This document shows, one piece after another, positions 45,837 through 59,365 of a stretch of DNA of 64,000 nucleotides. Every line of letters starts with the position of its first letter. Within the stretch, counting starts at the first letter, position 1. Origin of the DNA: Mercenaria mercenaria (Eukaryota; Mollusca; Bivalvia; Venerida; Veneridae); NCBI RefSeq assembly GCF_021730395.1, contig NC_069376.1, forward strand, positions 18,881,001-18,945,000. The letters run 5' to 3'. A model generated the notes under the pieces. The model was given only the letters and a program-made list of their open reading frames with translations, was not told where the DNA came from and searched no databases. A program made the position numbers and the translations under genes.

Positions 45837-47236
45837 CTTTTAACATATGAAGTTTTGAACATATGTTACTATAACATCAGTTCGTGCTCGTGTTTCCACA
45901 GCCACTAAAATAAATCTAAATATATTTATTGGTAAATTACGATAAATCATTTTTATTTGACATAGTAGTTCAGCTTTCATATTCTTATGACCATTATAAT
46001 AATAAAATAATTAGTGACGCGTTTCAAGGAAATACGAGGTTTGAAAGGGAGCGCTGTACCTCATTAATCAGGATTTATACGTACTTTTACATTTTTATCT
46101 ATTGTAACCATATTTACAGTAACATCTAAAACCATGGAAGGATATTCAAAAGGAATACTTGCATTCAAGAAGCGCAGCTCCGAAAGAAATTCTGTAGCAT
46201 CGTTTGTACGAATGTGTATATAACTCATATGTACTAAAATAAATAAACAAAAAACTGAAATGACAAGGATGACAAGCAAACAACAACAACAACAACAACA
46301 ACAAAAACGGGACATTATGGGACACCACACTTAAGCGCTCACTGAAAAAAAAACATATAAAGAATTTAAATTGATTAAATTTATAATTCACTCTAACCAA
46401 CAACCATGTTTTGATCTATGACAGTGTAAATAAAAGTATTCCTCGCATTATGGTAACATAAACAGAATATGTAACCACGGAAATGTTATTGTGAAGATAT
46501 ATAACGAATCATTTACGCATGTCCACAATGCCTTTGTAGAAGGCAGAGGTATAGGGGAAACACCATTCAGGGTCCGACGAGATTTTTTTAGACAGCCCTT
46601 CACTCATTATACCTGAAACTTTAAGGTAATTTCGAATCGTTCTATATGTACGTACCGATTTAATCAAGCACTCGATAAGTGATTTATCAATAAAAGCGTT
46701 TCTTCAGCAAAGATATCAAGGAAGATGTTAGAGTGTATATAATTGGTCGTTGGTAAAGTTTGTTTGGTGTAAATCAAGATCTGTATCTGATCTGACTTGT
46801 ACCTGATTCTCTAAAATTATCTCTATAAAACATTAAGTAATTTACGAATAAGACAACGTGTGACATGGTTTTAATTTGTAATCATAGCATTTGGAAAGTA
46901 TATGATTATTAACAAGAAAAGAGAAAAGAGAATTATAAACAAAAGTGAGAAAAGAAAACAGGATGAATATCCAACAGATAAAACAAAGCTCCAAAATGCC
47001 TCCCAAAGAATAGCCTGGATTGTGTAAGATTCAAACAAGAAAACAGAAGTCTTATCGAAAAACGAGTTAAAATGAAGTTAAAATTAATTGTATCGTTTTA
47101 GAAATCACTTGCATGTTTTTTTTTTTGTAGAAGTATTTCCTTGTTCTTCCAACAGTATATACCCATATAGTCATTGATAAGGTAATTTGCTATGTACTTC
47201 AAAATAATAAATAAAAAAAAAATAATTCATAAACTC
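45837..47236. other. no gene; simple repeats
   Basis: A (CAA)n run lies at about 46280-46304. Otherwise AT-rich. The first few hundred bases are the 5' flank of gene 3. Confidence 0.5.
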
Positions 47237-47336
47237 AAGAAAACTTCCATTTATGTAGAGGAAGAACAGATTTATACTGTGCTCAGCTAGACGCAGTATA
47301 AATGTGTTCTTCCTCTACATAAATGAAAGTTTTCTT
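47237..47336. repeat. 100-nt near-perfect hairpin
   Basis: Arms 47237-47279 and 47294-47336 (43 nt each) are inverted with two mismatches, around a 14-nt loop. The arms contain 'cttcctctacataaatg'. Either a very small palindromic element or a small-RNA precursor. The near-perfect pairing favours the former or a young hairpin. Confidence 0.85.
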
Positions 47337-50300
47337 TAACAAAGGTAATTTATTGTGAATGTAGCTCTACAAATCAAATTAAGTTCATTTGATGAGGAAT
47401 TTTAGATTTTAGCATCTAAAGCAAATATTCTAGTGAAAGATGCGCCTTGGATAGCATTAAAAATGTCCAGAAGGGATTCGATTTCTCAGACTTGAGTATA
47501 TGAATTAGAACTATTATACCTGGTAAGTTTTTGTCAGTATCCAAAATCTCACTGAATAGACTTGTGAACCTAAAAAATATTTGAAGTACATTGCAAATTA
47601 TCATATCAATAGACTTTATAAATCAACTTACTATAAAGCTTTATCTTATTTGTTTAAATGATAAATTTGATATTAGGTATTGTCTATGTAGCCTAAACTG
47701 ATATAGGTCAATTGTGAATATAATCAAGGCCTACGCATGGTGCATGTATATAGTCTGATTTTTGACGGTTCAAAGTTTAGATGCGGGTATTGAACCACAA
47801 GGTTTTTAGCCCGAGTAGTTAAACATCCAAGGATATGAACGATGAACCATCATGGTAAATCACAAGAAGACCAAGTTTGTTTTCTTTCTAACATTCTCAA
47901 TATGATAAAAATCATGCTGTACCTCATTCACCCAAGTAGGAAGGAACTGGACATCATGCGGCAATTTAACGTTATAATGGACGTTCTAATGTTTTCTCTC
48001 CGGTCCGCACGTCGATCGTTGTTTATTTCGGAATATACAACGCTTGAACAACGACAGAGCAATCCAGCCATGTTAAGTATGTGATATATTTGCGGAATGT
48101 TCAGTAACATATGCAGTGCAATATGAGAACCACAGCTGCATAAATATATTAAATTGAATTTACCCAGGTAATATTTCCACTCGCTCAAACTGTTCTGCTC
48201 TTCGTTCTATTCTTCTCAACTTTGCACTCTTAGCTAAGTATGAATTTATTACAAAAAATATCTACATGTATATTGTTTATTTTCTAAATGATTGAAACAG
48301 CAACCGTATTTTATTCTATTTTTTTTTCTATTAGTAATTTTGATTGCTTTCACTACCTTAACCATTTTACAACACAAAATGGTATTTTGTACTGTGAAAG
48401 CATTTTTGCCTAACAGAGGCTCATAAGATACCTTATAACTTTATGAGACGTTATGGCGGCGTTCAAATAAATCGTTTCAGCAGCATAATGATTATATCGG
48501 CAGTCGATTATTTACCTACTTCGTTCTAAATTATCTTCACGTAGCCGATAGATGGATTTTCAGTCATGATAATTTGTTTAGTAAGTCCTATAAGTCTTAT
48601 TATGTCCCCGTCAGTAAAGTAGATTTTTCGAAAGCAAAAAGAGCAATAATCATGGATAGAATCAAACATTACAGAGTAGGGCTGCCGCAGATAGAAATAT
48701 ATAGCCGACGGGTTACTTCCAAAGTATAAGAATGGATTAACGCAATCCCAACATAAACACACGCACGCACGTACGCTTGGAAGCAAGCACGCTTAAACAC
48801 AACAACATACAAAAACTGTGGACGGTGGTTGGCGAAGAACTTTTCAAAAAGTTAATTTATATTTATTCCACACTGTTTGGAAGGTATTAAATACTAGATT
48901 TCAAAGACAGACCAATTTTGAAACATATTTCTTCAATCTTAAAACTTTGACCGTTGTTGTTTCAACAGTTTAGTGTAGATAGACATGTATCGTCTGCCAT
49001 TACAACATAGCTCATCCTTCAAAGGCGTACTATTTTTTTCATTTTCAGATGAAAACTACTGACCTCATTGCCTCATCAGTATATTATTATGAAAATTTGA
49101 TATATCATTTTTTAATTAAACATTAACTTATTCTTGTGGTGAAGTTATCGCTTATAGAGTATCGCTGTCATGTACACTTTATTTCGAAACCAGACGGGGT
49201 TTACACAGCGCAGCTTTCAGGCATCCAACGCACCGCAGTCAACTTAAATTTACAACCCCATCAGAAACTAGTAATGCCGGCTCGCTCTGGCGATTTGGAT
49301 TAACGATAGAATTTTTCTATGAAATAAAAAAAGCAGGAAATACATGGCTTTCAGCTTCTCCTTTCATTGCAAAAAATGTACCGGCGACCAATGACATTCA
49401 TGTGACAATGAAACATAAAAGGTGATTGGCTTATTAAATAATGACCAATAGAAACGGGTCTTTCGAAGCAGATATTTTTCTCCACAATCTGCCTTTTAAT
49501 ATACACGGTACAAAGGTAGTAATACATCGCCGAATATGTCTCCGTGATCCACTCGAATGTTGTCCATATCAGATAAAGTGCCATTTCCGCACATAGTAAG
49601 GGCCATCATCAGGCCAGATATAAGCTTACCCAGAGGAATGTCTGCAACGTCTTATGCTTCAAAGTTTATTTTGCAGCTGGGTAGAATGAAAGTGAAAGAA
49701 GGTTTTTCCCTACGTCTAGCTACGCAGTATTAAAGTTTTGATCGCATGTCTCGGTCATGTGACCATGGCTTTATTACATTATGGTACATAAACGATTTGT
49801 ATACTAATTTCTTGTGATTTTCAGTAGCCAAAGATGAATACACTAAAATCATTTAATTGAAAAATATTTGCTGATTGCATCAGCATATCAGGTGAAAGTT
49901 TTTATTTTTAAAAACATTAAGTCATTTTTTTTTACTTTTTTGTGTGTCTTATGAAATATATGATTATGCCAGTAAGCACTTCTTCATTATGATTTGTTTT
50001 CGTCAAGTACGAGCTACATAATATTATGATGCAATGTTAACAAAACATAAGCCGAATATACGATTTATTTGGGGCTATGTAACTATTGTGTTTTAAGCGG
50101 GTTTTCTAGTTCATCGTAATTTCACTAACTTCAAAACAAGTCAATTACATTTCTAATGCCGTTCATATACCAAAATTTAAAGTAAACACTTTGAATACCA
50201 ATACCTACTAGAAAACCATAAAGAACATTATATATTATTTCAAGAATAAGCTGCTGTACATTTTTGCCGGTTTTCTCTGCAAAGTGTTTGTCGCAACTAA

Positions 50301-51853
50301 AATTATCACCTTCATCAAAATAAAATATGTCTGCCACTAACCCTTATAGAGAACTTACTTTAACTACGTTAGTTTCATACCGATGGCGTATTTGACGAGA
50401 TTCGGTTCTTCTCATTGCAATCAAACGATCAAGTAAACCCCAAAAATATATTTCAAGTTTAGATAATGTTGAATCTGAGGATTGTACAAATGATATTCCT
50501 TATAGATTTTCTATGGACAAAACGATTAATTCTTCTGGAAATAAGTTATTAGATCTTTGTTTAAGTAGCGAGGATAATTCTCCGTTAGAATATGAAAACT
50601 TTTCATATATCAATTATTATTTGAATATGTAAAATGTTGTATACTTTTGAATTGTACTGGTCTTTCCCTTATTTTGCAAAGTTGCAATAACTAGATATTA
50701 TGCTCATACAATTGCGTTTATACATTATATTTAATTTCATGCTTTTCTCTTTGTAAACATTGTGTTGTATAGGATTGTACGCCACAGTATTGGCGATGAA
50801 CATTTATTTGTTTATTCCAAATAAAATATTGAATTGAATTGAATTGACATGTACACAAAGAACTGAAAATAAGTAGGTAATTGTATCTTCGTGTGATAAT
50901 TAGTCGAATTTTTGCTATTATCACCTTTCTACCAAGTGTCGCAGTATTAAATGTTTATTTCGACCATTTGTCGCATCAAGGGCTTCAACAAACTGCCGCA
51001 GTAGGCCTAATGTCATAATCGGTTAACTGTCGTATTCGACCAAATGTCTTTCGACGAGATGTCCTGCACCGCAAAAATAAGCCGTCCAGTTTTAAAACCC
51101 TGCACAAATTAGAACTTTAAATGCAAAAAGTAATCCTGTCTCAAACACTTCTTGTCACGCCAGTTCTACTAATTAACATGACCGGTCTTCATAACACAAT
51201 GCAATGTTTATCACGTATTGTGTAAGTTATTCGAACCCGTTGGCCGATTAAATCATAGGTGTATTTGTTTGTTAGGCCAGACAGACGTTTTTAATGGGTA
51301 ATTGTCTTTTAGCATCGGATTATTTTCATTTAAGAAAGTGTAACAAATCTTAACTAAACAAGAATGTCAGAAGTATAAGCAAAAAAGCAAAATGTATGAC
51401 ATCAATATCTTCAGTATTTCGGTGGTTACGCCGGTTTTTAAACCGTTATTGCATATATGTACTCTAAAGTTTGCCGGTCTCAATAATAAGACATCAAACC
51501 CGAAAATTCAAAATAAGCCGCGGCCTATTTTCGGGATTTCAGGGTATACTGTAACAAGATTATCTTTTTGTAAAATCTAGTCAGCTGTCCGTTTGTTAAC
51601 CCTTATACGCAATATTACTGAGACCAAAAATACTTGTATATCTTCAACCAGTTAGGCAAAATAAGGAAACAGCTTCCATTTAGAAAGTGTTGCTTTGGGT
51701 TTATATATTGCAATAGCTGGTTCTCAGCTTGCCATCGCATTTTCAGGGGCTCGCATAGAAAATGCAGGGGCTCGCATAGAAAGCAAGGTAAAACAGACTC
51801 CGTGAGATTCGAAAGCTTTGGTTTTTATCCTAGTTTGTGAGCATTGTCAAAAA
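47337..51853. other. no supported gene; possible LINE tail near 50750-50850
   Basis: 50750-50848 ends in 'aataaaatattgaattgaattgaattg', a short-repeat tail like those of CR1/L2-type LINEs, but no coding piece is recognisable. 48181-48216 repeats at 60845. 49350-49600 and 50131-50337 hold open frames without homology I can name. Confidence 0.45.
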
Positions 51854-52087
51854 TAAGTAAATTTATGTTCTCTTATGAAATAAATTGTTTTAATTTTGGT
51901 GAGTATCGTCTTGTCTAACATAACGCATCACTGCTAATCCGCACCTGTATTTGTATTTATAGTCGTATCAGTTCAAATACTAGTCTAACAAGTTTTAATC
52001 CCACGGGATTTTCATGGGCAAATTTAGTGCAGTGACAAGTACATTCTTTATCGGAAATCCGTAGAGGACAGATCGTTTACAAAAATT
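51854..52087 (+). repeat. duplicated block B, copy 1 (uninterrupted)
   Basis: Nearly identical to 55363-55434 plus 56620-56788. It preserves the empty target site cataacgc at 51919-51926, where the second copy carries a hAT-type insertion. Confidence 0.92.
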
Positions 52088-54829
52088 TAAAGAAGATTAC
52101 GACGGAAAACTGCAGCGCTACTGTTTTGAGAATTCACAATTGAGATGAGTATACATTATATATTTTCTTTAGATATCTGCGCTTATAATTTTGATTGCTG
52201 AACTTTTTGTTTATACGGCATTTGAATATGTCCTCTGGAAAGTAATGGAGACACGTGTTCATCGTACAATCAGCAAGATATTGGCTATTTGGTTTTATTC
52301 AATCACTGACTGAATCAGTCTGAAGTGAATTTTAGTTATAAAAAAAAAATAAATAAATAAATAAAAATAAAAAATAAAAAAAATAAAATTAACAGACATA
52401 GTGAGCTGACAAACACTCACAGGTAAAACATGGGTGTGGTCGAGCGTTCTTTTTGTTTGCATGTACATACGCAAAAATGCAGTACGTTAGTTCCTGTACA
52501 TTATTCTCGGTCATTTTTATTTATGGACTTTAATCATATGTACAATATGCATGTACTGGTTTCACCCGAGGTGTAGTGAGGTTTATGCATTTCTAACGTA
52601 CATTGTTGCGGAAATATTTTGTAACATGATTTAGTATCGCTAGGATTAATCAAAGAATTTTGCTTTGTAGCCTAATATAATTAAAAAAAAAATCACAAAC
52701 TTTTAAGTCATTAAATCAAACAGAAATATACATTTGGTTGTTTCTTACCAATTGTCAAAATTATACGTTAAATATCTTGCTTCAAATGATAAAAAACATG
52801 CTGCATAGTCTAGTTACAGCTTAACAGATCCGATGAGAAAGGAGCGACATACAATTAATTGGTTCCATGCCGTTTTCAACAGTATTTCAGTCAGATGGTT
52901 AAAGTGTTCGTAGAGACTGCACATGGGAAAATTGGTATGTAATAAGGTAATGTAAGCTTACGCTTTTTACGTGTCCAGGAACGAAATTGGCTATATTAAC
53001 TTGATTAGCTATACTGACAAGAGAGCGTTCCAGTTGGGTTCGTACCATGGAATGAAACATTAACAGCTGACAAGAAAGATACGTGTATATTGGATGTTTT
53101 CATAATGTAACATATTGGTTAGCTGCTGTTTGTTAGATATCGAAAGAAATGTAAGATATATTTTCATTTTATACATCACTAGGGTAACCTAGATCTCAAC
53201 TGTTGTAATGTATAACAGTAAATGGTAAGTGATGCTTATGAAAATTAATAACATACTGTCACAATTCTAAGTCGTAGAAATATTTCTTAAAGCACGAAAG
53301 CGTCATGTTTAAATCAAATAATTCACGGATTTATAGATATATTATTAATTCATTGTAATGAAATTACAAAGCTCTTTCAGAACTGTTAAACAATATAATC
53401 CGGACATGTTCGAAGTAAGGTAAGATGTGCTTTTCATACTTAAGTCTGGTTACTGTTTCTGAGAGTATTTTACATAAGAATAAAATCCAGCAAAACAACG
53501 AAACTTATGGAGAACGGTGCTATAGAAATAAAAACACAAACATTCTGAGCTAAATGGAATAAGCCACACTATACTTGGGAGTGCCACGAGTGATTTCCCA
53601 TGAACCAAGTTAATCGAACCGAATCTGCTAATACTTTGCATGGTTCCGTTCTGCAAAAGATTATCATATACAAGGACTAATATAAATTAATACAGATTAT
53701 TGTTATATTTTGAACAATATTCAGCTTTAAATGTATTTCTTAATGACTAAAATATGGATTTGGGTTATCAATTTTGTTACACGCTAATGAAATGCATACA
53801 CATTAATTTTAGACGCAGTTCTAGCCTATACGATTTGATGCGGATTATCCATTACGTCAACAACTGTAACACCAGCATTAACACGGTCAATCTCTGGTAT
53901 AAGGGACTGCAGAAAACTAATGTCGTCAACCGGCTATTCTCCTAATGTCTTTAAACAGTTTAGCTATAGGAGCGGCGTGGCATGGTCGGGATCGGCAGCT
54001 ATTGGGGCACCTTGTGTTGAAAGGTAACTGCTGTACCTGGTTAATTTTATTAGATCCGATTTATCTAGGTCCGTTGTAGCATTACTTAACTGCCTGCATG
54101 TAAAAGAATAAGTTATAAAAATGCATTGATATGGAAAACGAAATAATCAAGAAATATCGAAAATAGGTGTAAAACAGAATTGAATCAATTATGAGAATAA
54201 TGTTAATAATAATAATAATAATCATAATAACAATAATGATATGAATAATAATTTCAATAATATGAATGCAAAGAAGACGTCACATGAAACTGTCCAAGCA
54301 TATTCTGTTTATGACGTAACAAGTCAGTGGCAGTAAGACTCTTCTAATTGAAAGTCTTATGGCTATTGGTTTCCTATTCGTCCGCCTGTCCTTCCGTTCG
54401 TCTGACGTTCGTTCAAAATAAATAGATAATACATTTCGACTGAAACCTCAGCAAAAGGTTTCATGATGACCCTAGCTTATAGTAATCGAACTATTGGATA
54501 ATATGTACATGTACCTGAATGACATTGTAACATTTAAAGATATACAATATGTAAAATATTCAGCGAGTTTCATAGATTTTGATACATCTTAAAAAATTAA
54601 GGTACATAGCAAAAGGTAATTTCTAGCTCTAGACTTTTAACTGTTTGTCAATGACCTGCTGTACCTATTGAGTAAACGTGTATTCACTGCATACCTCGTT
54701 TTGGCGAATTTTATTTTCATAAAATGTTGAGTGGCCCTCAATACACGTAATGTGCATTTCGGTATGACATATTGTAAATCTTATTAGTACTAAAATCTAA
54801 AATGCATTACATTCGTTGAAATCTATAGT
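52088..54829. other. no gene; simple repeats
   Basis: An A-rich (aaat)n stretch lies at 52337-52390 and (taa)n at 54200-54260. A dispersed-repeat tail lies at 53603-53665. Confidence 0.5.
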
Positions 54830-55364
54830 TATCATCTTATATCATAGAGATCGGTGAGAGCATCTTTGTCACGTTTCTCATTAGTGCGAAGTACTAGAAC
54901 CTATTAGGTCTGGTATGTTCTGCTCTTATTTTCATAGTTTTCTGCACCTTCGCGCTGCTATGTTGCTTCCAGGCATTTTAGCTGGAGCTTTGTCTTTCAT
55001 ATTTTTTCATCATTTTCATATATACCATGCTATATATTTACAATATGCCATAATTTTCATTTGAAAATTTACAATAAAGTCACGGCCTTATCCCACATAA
55101 TTTTGTTTTGTTTTTGCTATATTACTTGGTACATTTACCTTTGTCATAGAACCGATGAACTCCCTTATGCAGTCAGACCCGTACTGTAGACAGCCTCCAT
55201 AAAATATAACCTGCTTACTATGGTCACACGTCACCTGTCTTGCGAAAATATATGTTATCACAAATACCGGCATTTTTCAGTCCCCAAGGGAGGTTCTGCA
55301 GCCGGGTTTGACTGTATATATATATATATATATATAAATACCCTAGCACCCACCAATAAATTAA
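54830..55364. repeat. duplicated block A, copy 1
   Basis: ~535 bp, almost identical to 58827-59365, including a 61-codon minus-strand frame with the same predicted residues. One 10-bp indel (caatttccta is missing here) and a difference in (TA)n length are the main changes seen. Confidence 0.92.
55313..55337. repeat. (TA)n microsatellite
   Basis: About 12 units in block A copy 1, against about 9 in copy 2 (59316-59336). Confidence 0.9.
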
Positions 55365-56788
55365 GTAAATTTATGTTCTCTTATGAAATAAATTGTTTTA
55401 ATTTTGGTGAGTATCGTCTTGTCTAACATAACGCTAGGGCCGTCATTGATTGGGTCTTTTGCATATCGACGATACCGATATATCGGAAGACAAATATCGA
55501 CGATACATCGATATATCGATTATTAAGTTAGATTAACAATCTCTTTGTTTATGGGCATGCTATATACCTTCTTGTTAATGTTATGTCTTTTTTTTGCCTA
55601 CTTTTTATATTACTGTTTGATTCTGTTGTATTTGTATCTATGAAGCAAATAAAATAAATGAAAATTAATGAAATCTTTTATAGATCTTCATTCTGTCTTC
55701 ACTCCTCTTTTGCATTTATCCTAATTTACAACCTAGTAAACTATAATATCAGGCACTGGAGTTGGGTTTCAAACAGCTAAAAATCTGCATTTCTCTTCCA
55801 CAGATATCTATTTATTTATTAAATTAATTAATTAATTTATTTACAATGTTTTTATCTATATTTTAGCCTGTTTCATACCCTGTCTTAATTTTTACCTTGC
55901 ACAAGTTTACATTCGGATTAGGTACTGGCACCGCGTGTTTTGTTTGTTTTTTTTTTTTGTTTGTTTTTTTCTTTTTTAACTTCTGCCCAAGTTTTCAATG
56001 AGCCTCAAATTTGTAGTGTTTTACTGTTTGTTTGTTGTACTGAAAAGCATGTTTAAGCAACACCCTGTGTTTCTACGAACCCAAACAAAGCTTTTCCTTC
56101 CGTCTTTTGACTGTTTTTCCACTATTTAAGCCGGCGACGGCTTCCTCTTCGGCCATCTTTGATTGCTATTGTTACGGGCACTAGCTAAATTCTGTACCTT
56201 TTACTGAGTGATCAGCTATACGCGAACAAGTAAAAGCCGAGATTGACGTAGAAACAGTATATATACTCTATGTTTTTACATGCACAACAACGAAGCGACC
56301 TTTCAAGACAGGACAACGTAACTTTTTGCAAATAGATTCTGAAGTTGAGCCCTTTTTACTTCTACCCATATAGGTAGTGCCGGCTAGTGGGAAAAGACTG
56401 CTACGGTACAAGTTTAGACATGACCTTTTTTGACAACTTCCGTTACTTTCGGCACATTTTTGCAGGCAGAAAAAGTTGTTTTAGAGGGTCTGAGTGTTTA
56501 TCTAGACAGTTGTTTTTTTCTCTCTGTAAAATATCGATTTTTGAAAATGGGAATCGATAATCGATCGACCAAAAAATATCGTTGATACATCGATATCGTT
56601 TCTATCGATGACAGCCCTACATAACGCATCACTGTTAATCCGCACCTGTATTTGTATTTATAGTCGTATCAGTTCAAATACTAGTCTAACAAGTTTTAAT
56701 CCCACGGGATTTTCATGGGCAAATTTAGTGCAGTGACAAGTACATTCTTTATCGCAAATCCGTAGAGGACAGATCGTTTACAAAAATT
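55363..56788 (+). repeat. duplicated block B, copy 2, split by a hAT-type insertion
   Basis: Left part 55363-55434 and right part 56620-56788 match block B copy 1. Block B copy 2 starts exactly where block A copy 1 ends. Confidence 0.9.
55435..56619. mobile_element. nonautonomous hAT-type DNA transposon, 1185 bp
   Basis: It inserts into block B and is flanked by the 8-bp duplication cataacgc (55427-55434 and 56620-56627). The unfilled site has one copy at 51919. Ends TAGGGCCGTCATTGAT and ATCGATGACAGCCCTA are inverted with two mismatches. An 8-bp duplication and TAGGG-type ends are the mark of hAT elements. Subterminal regions are full of tatcgat motifs. I see no transposase. Confidence 0.93.
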
Positions 56789-58826
56789 CCCTCCCACCCT
56801 TCCCATTACAGTAACTTTGTTGTTTTTTAACATATTTCTGCCGTCAAGTTTAATCTGTTTCAGGGTCACAATGGTGAATCATACTGCTGAACCCTGCCAC
56901 AAAATGTACTGCTGCACCAAACATGTCACGCCGCTTCTGTAATCTATGGTATATTAGAGAATAAACTCTACAGTGTGTGTGTATAAACTCAATTTTGCTA
57001 GTACGCTTCTGTTGGTACATTTAATCATCATGGAACAATACGGTTGAATGAAACCGGCTTGATTTTTAACTGCATGTATTCATTTATAAACATTCCGAAT
57101 GTTACTATCTTTTTCTTTTGGTACTTTGTTTGTTGTTTTTTGTTAAATTTGGTTTGAATTTAAGCACGAAGATAACATGAATTAGTGCGGGTTTATTACA
57201 CAAAGCGATAGCATGCAGGTTCGCCAAATTCTGGCATTGTATTTGCAGAAAGATGGTCTTAATGTCATTTATTCTGTAAAAAAACAAACAAACATAATTG
57301 AAATATTTTTGTAGGACATCGTTTTGTACATCGATTTATAATTCGATGACAGCTCATGAACATTACCCAGTTTTTCGTGTTGTTTTTGTTCTGTTTGGTA
57401 CATTTATTTTATCTGCTAGAAACATTGATGATAGTAAATACTCGGAAAGCAGGGGGTGGAGAGAGCCTTTTCGCTGGTCAGAGCCTCGGATTCTCCCTAC
57501 CTCCCCCCTCTTATATAAAAATATCATAAAAAATAGAAAAGAGTTAGGGTTGGGGCAGCCGGCTCGCAGCATACGATTAACCTGTCTTTCTGGGTAGTTT
57601 TTAGATGAAATTAAAACAAAAAATAATAATTATAATAATAATAATGCGTAAAGATTAAGATAACATGACAAGTATTTGTCATATTACATATGAATTGTCC
57701 ATTCTGTATTCTGTCTTACTGCATATGTTCATAAATAGTCCGGTATATTTTATGTTTCTTTCGGCATATTGATTGCTTAAGTACATGCATATTTGGAAAG
57801 AATTATGATATTTCTGTCTATATATATTTCGAAGACGTTCTATTGATGCATTGTGTTATTGGGATATTGATTGTTATATGAACAGTAGTTAACCACCATC
57901 TTTGAAACCAGTTTAAGTTGTTTGTTTGGTATTAGTTATATAGTAAAGGAAAGAAATAAGGCGTGTATGCGTATATAAACTTGATTTTATTAGTAAACAT
58001 ACATTATTTGCATTGATCTGATTTCATCAATTTAGAATTATTATTGTCTTGACTTAAATGGCGCTTACAAATTGTAATCTTTATTCGGGGTACAGTAAAG
58101 AAAGTCTTCTGTATTAAAATGTTTGGCTCAAGTCAATTCTAATTTCATTTTAATTTTTGTCCGTGTTGTGAGCAATATTTAGTGATCCACAAAATATTTT
58201 ATTCTTGTATACTACGGCAGTATCAAAATAAAGCTCACTTGTCTAGGTTGACCTTCTCGTATCTGCAACCTCGCGCTCGGTTGGTCATCTCTTATTATTG
58301 GTGTTATTGGGCGGGCGCTCTTTAACCGTTAGAGGGGGCCTTGTACCATGTGGTCGGCCATTCACCTGGTCCATGGATTGACTGTGTCTTATATAAACAG
58401 GGTTGTTCAACTTATCGGCCATACGATTATTAGTGATCAGTCGAAAGTTGCATTTGTTATATGTACGTGTAGGTCCGTACATATTTTTATAATTTGTGGA
58501 TCACTTTGCTACAAACCTCTAACACATGGGTTATGTTGAAACAGACATGTAAATCCCCCCTGTTTTCTTACGTTTCCAGTCTGCTGGTTAGCTCAGTCAA
58601 TCGCTTGGATGGATTATATTATTATTGTAGCATAATTTGCTATAACCATTCCCTCGCACCGGTCCGTTTGTTCATATATTACATTGAAACAATTTTTTCA
58701 ATATTTTAATATTTTTGTGCGTTTGTTTGCTGAAGACTTTCTTGACTTACATCAGATTTTATTTTGATCTTGGTGTTATGTTTCATTTTGCATTTACTTA
58801 ATCTAGGAAGAATATTTTTGTTGATA
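56789..58826. other. no supported gene
   Basis: Contains (taa)n at about 57625-57650 and short open frames on both strands around 57298-57597 that lack homology or splice context. Confidence 0.5.
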
Positions 58827-59365
58827 TATCATCTTATATCATAGAGATCGGTGAGAGCATCTTTGTCACGTTTCTCATTAGTGCGAAGTACTAGAACCTA
58901 CAATTTCCTATTAGGTCTGGTATGTTCTGCTCTTATTTTCATAGTTTTCTGCACCTTCGCGCTGCTATGTTGCTTCCAGGCATTTTAGCTGGAGCTTTGT
59001 CTTTCATATTTTTTCATCATTTTCATATATACCATGCTATATATTTACAATATGCCATAATTTTCATTTGAAAATTTACAATAAAGTCACGGCCTTATCC
59101 CACATAATTTTGTTTTGTTTTTGCTATATTACTTGGTACATTTACCTTTGTCATAGAACCGATGAACTCCCTTATGCAGTCAGACCCGTACTGTAGACAG
59201 CCTCCATAAAATATAACCTGCTTACTATGGTCACACGTCACCTGTCTTGCGAAAATATATGTTATCACAAATACCGGCATTTTTCAGTCCCCAAGGGAGG
59301 TTCTGCAGCCGGGTTTGACTGTATATATATATATATAAATACCCTAGCACCCACCAATAAATTAA
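58827..59365. repeat. duplicated block A, copy 2
   Basis: Second copy of 54830-55364, about 4.0 kb away in direct orientation. 'tatcat' occurs at the left edge and again just after the right edge (59366-59371), possibly a target-site duplication. Confidence 0.92.

Noticed and set aside
50131-50337. 68-codon minus-strand frame starting MADIFYFDEGDNF
   Set aside because: Looks protein-like but is short, with no splice context or known domain. Kept as unproven.
57298-57597. 99-codon plus-strand and 69-codon minus-strand frames
   Set aside because: Both strands are open over the same bases and neither has homology or splice signals.
54830-59365. Block A pair as the two terminal repeats of a long-terminal-repeat element
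   Set aside because: No coding remnants between the blocks, and part of the interval is explained by block B and the hAT-type insertion. The ends lack the usual TG...CA.
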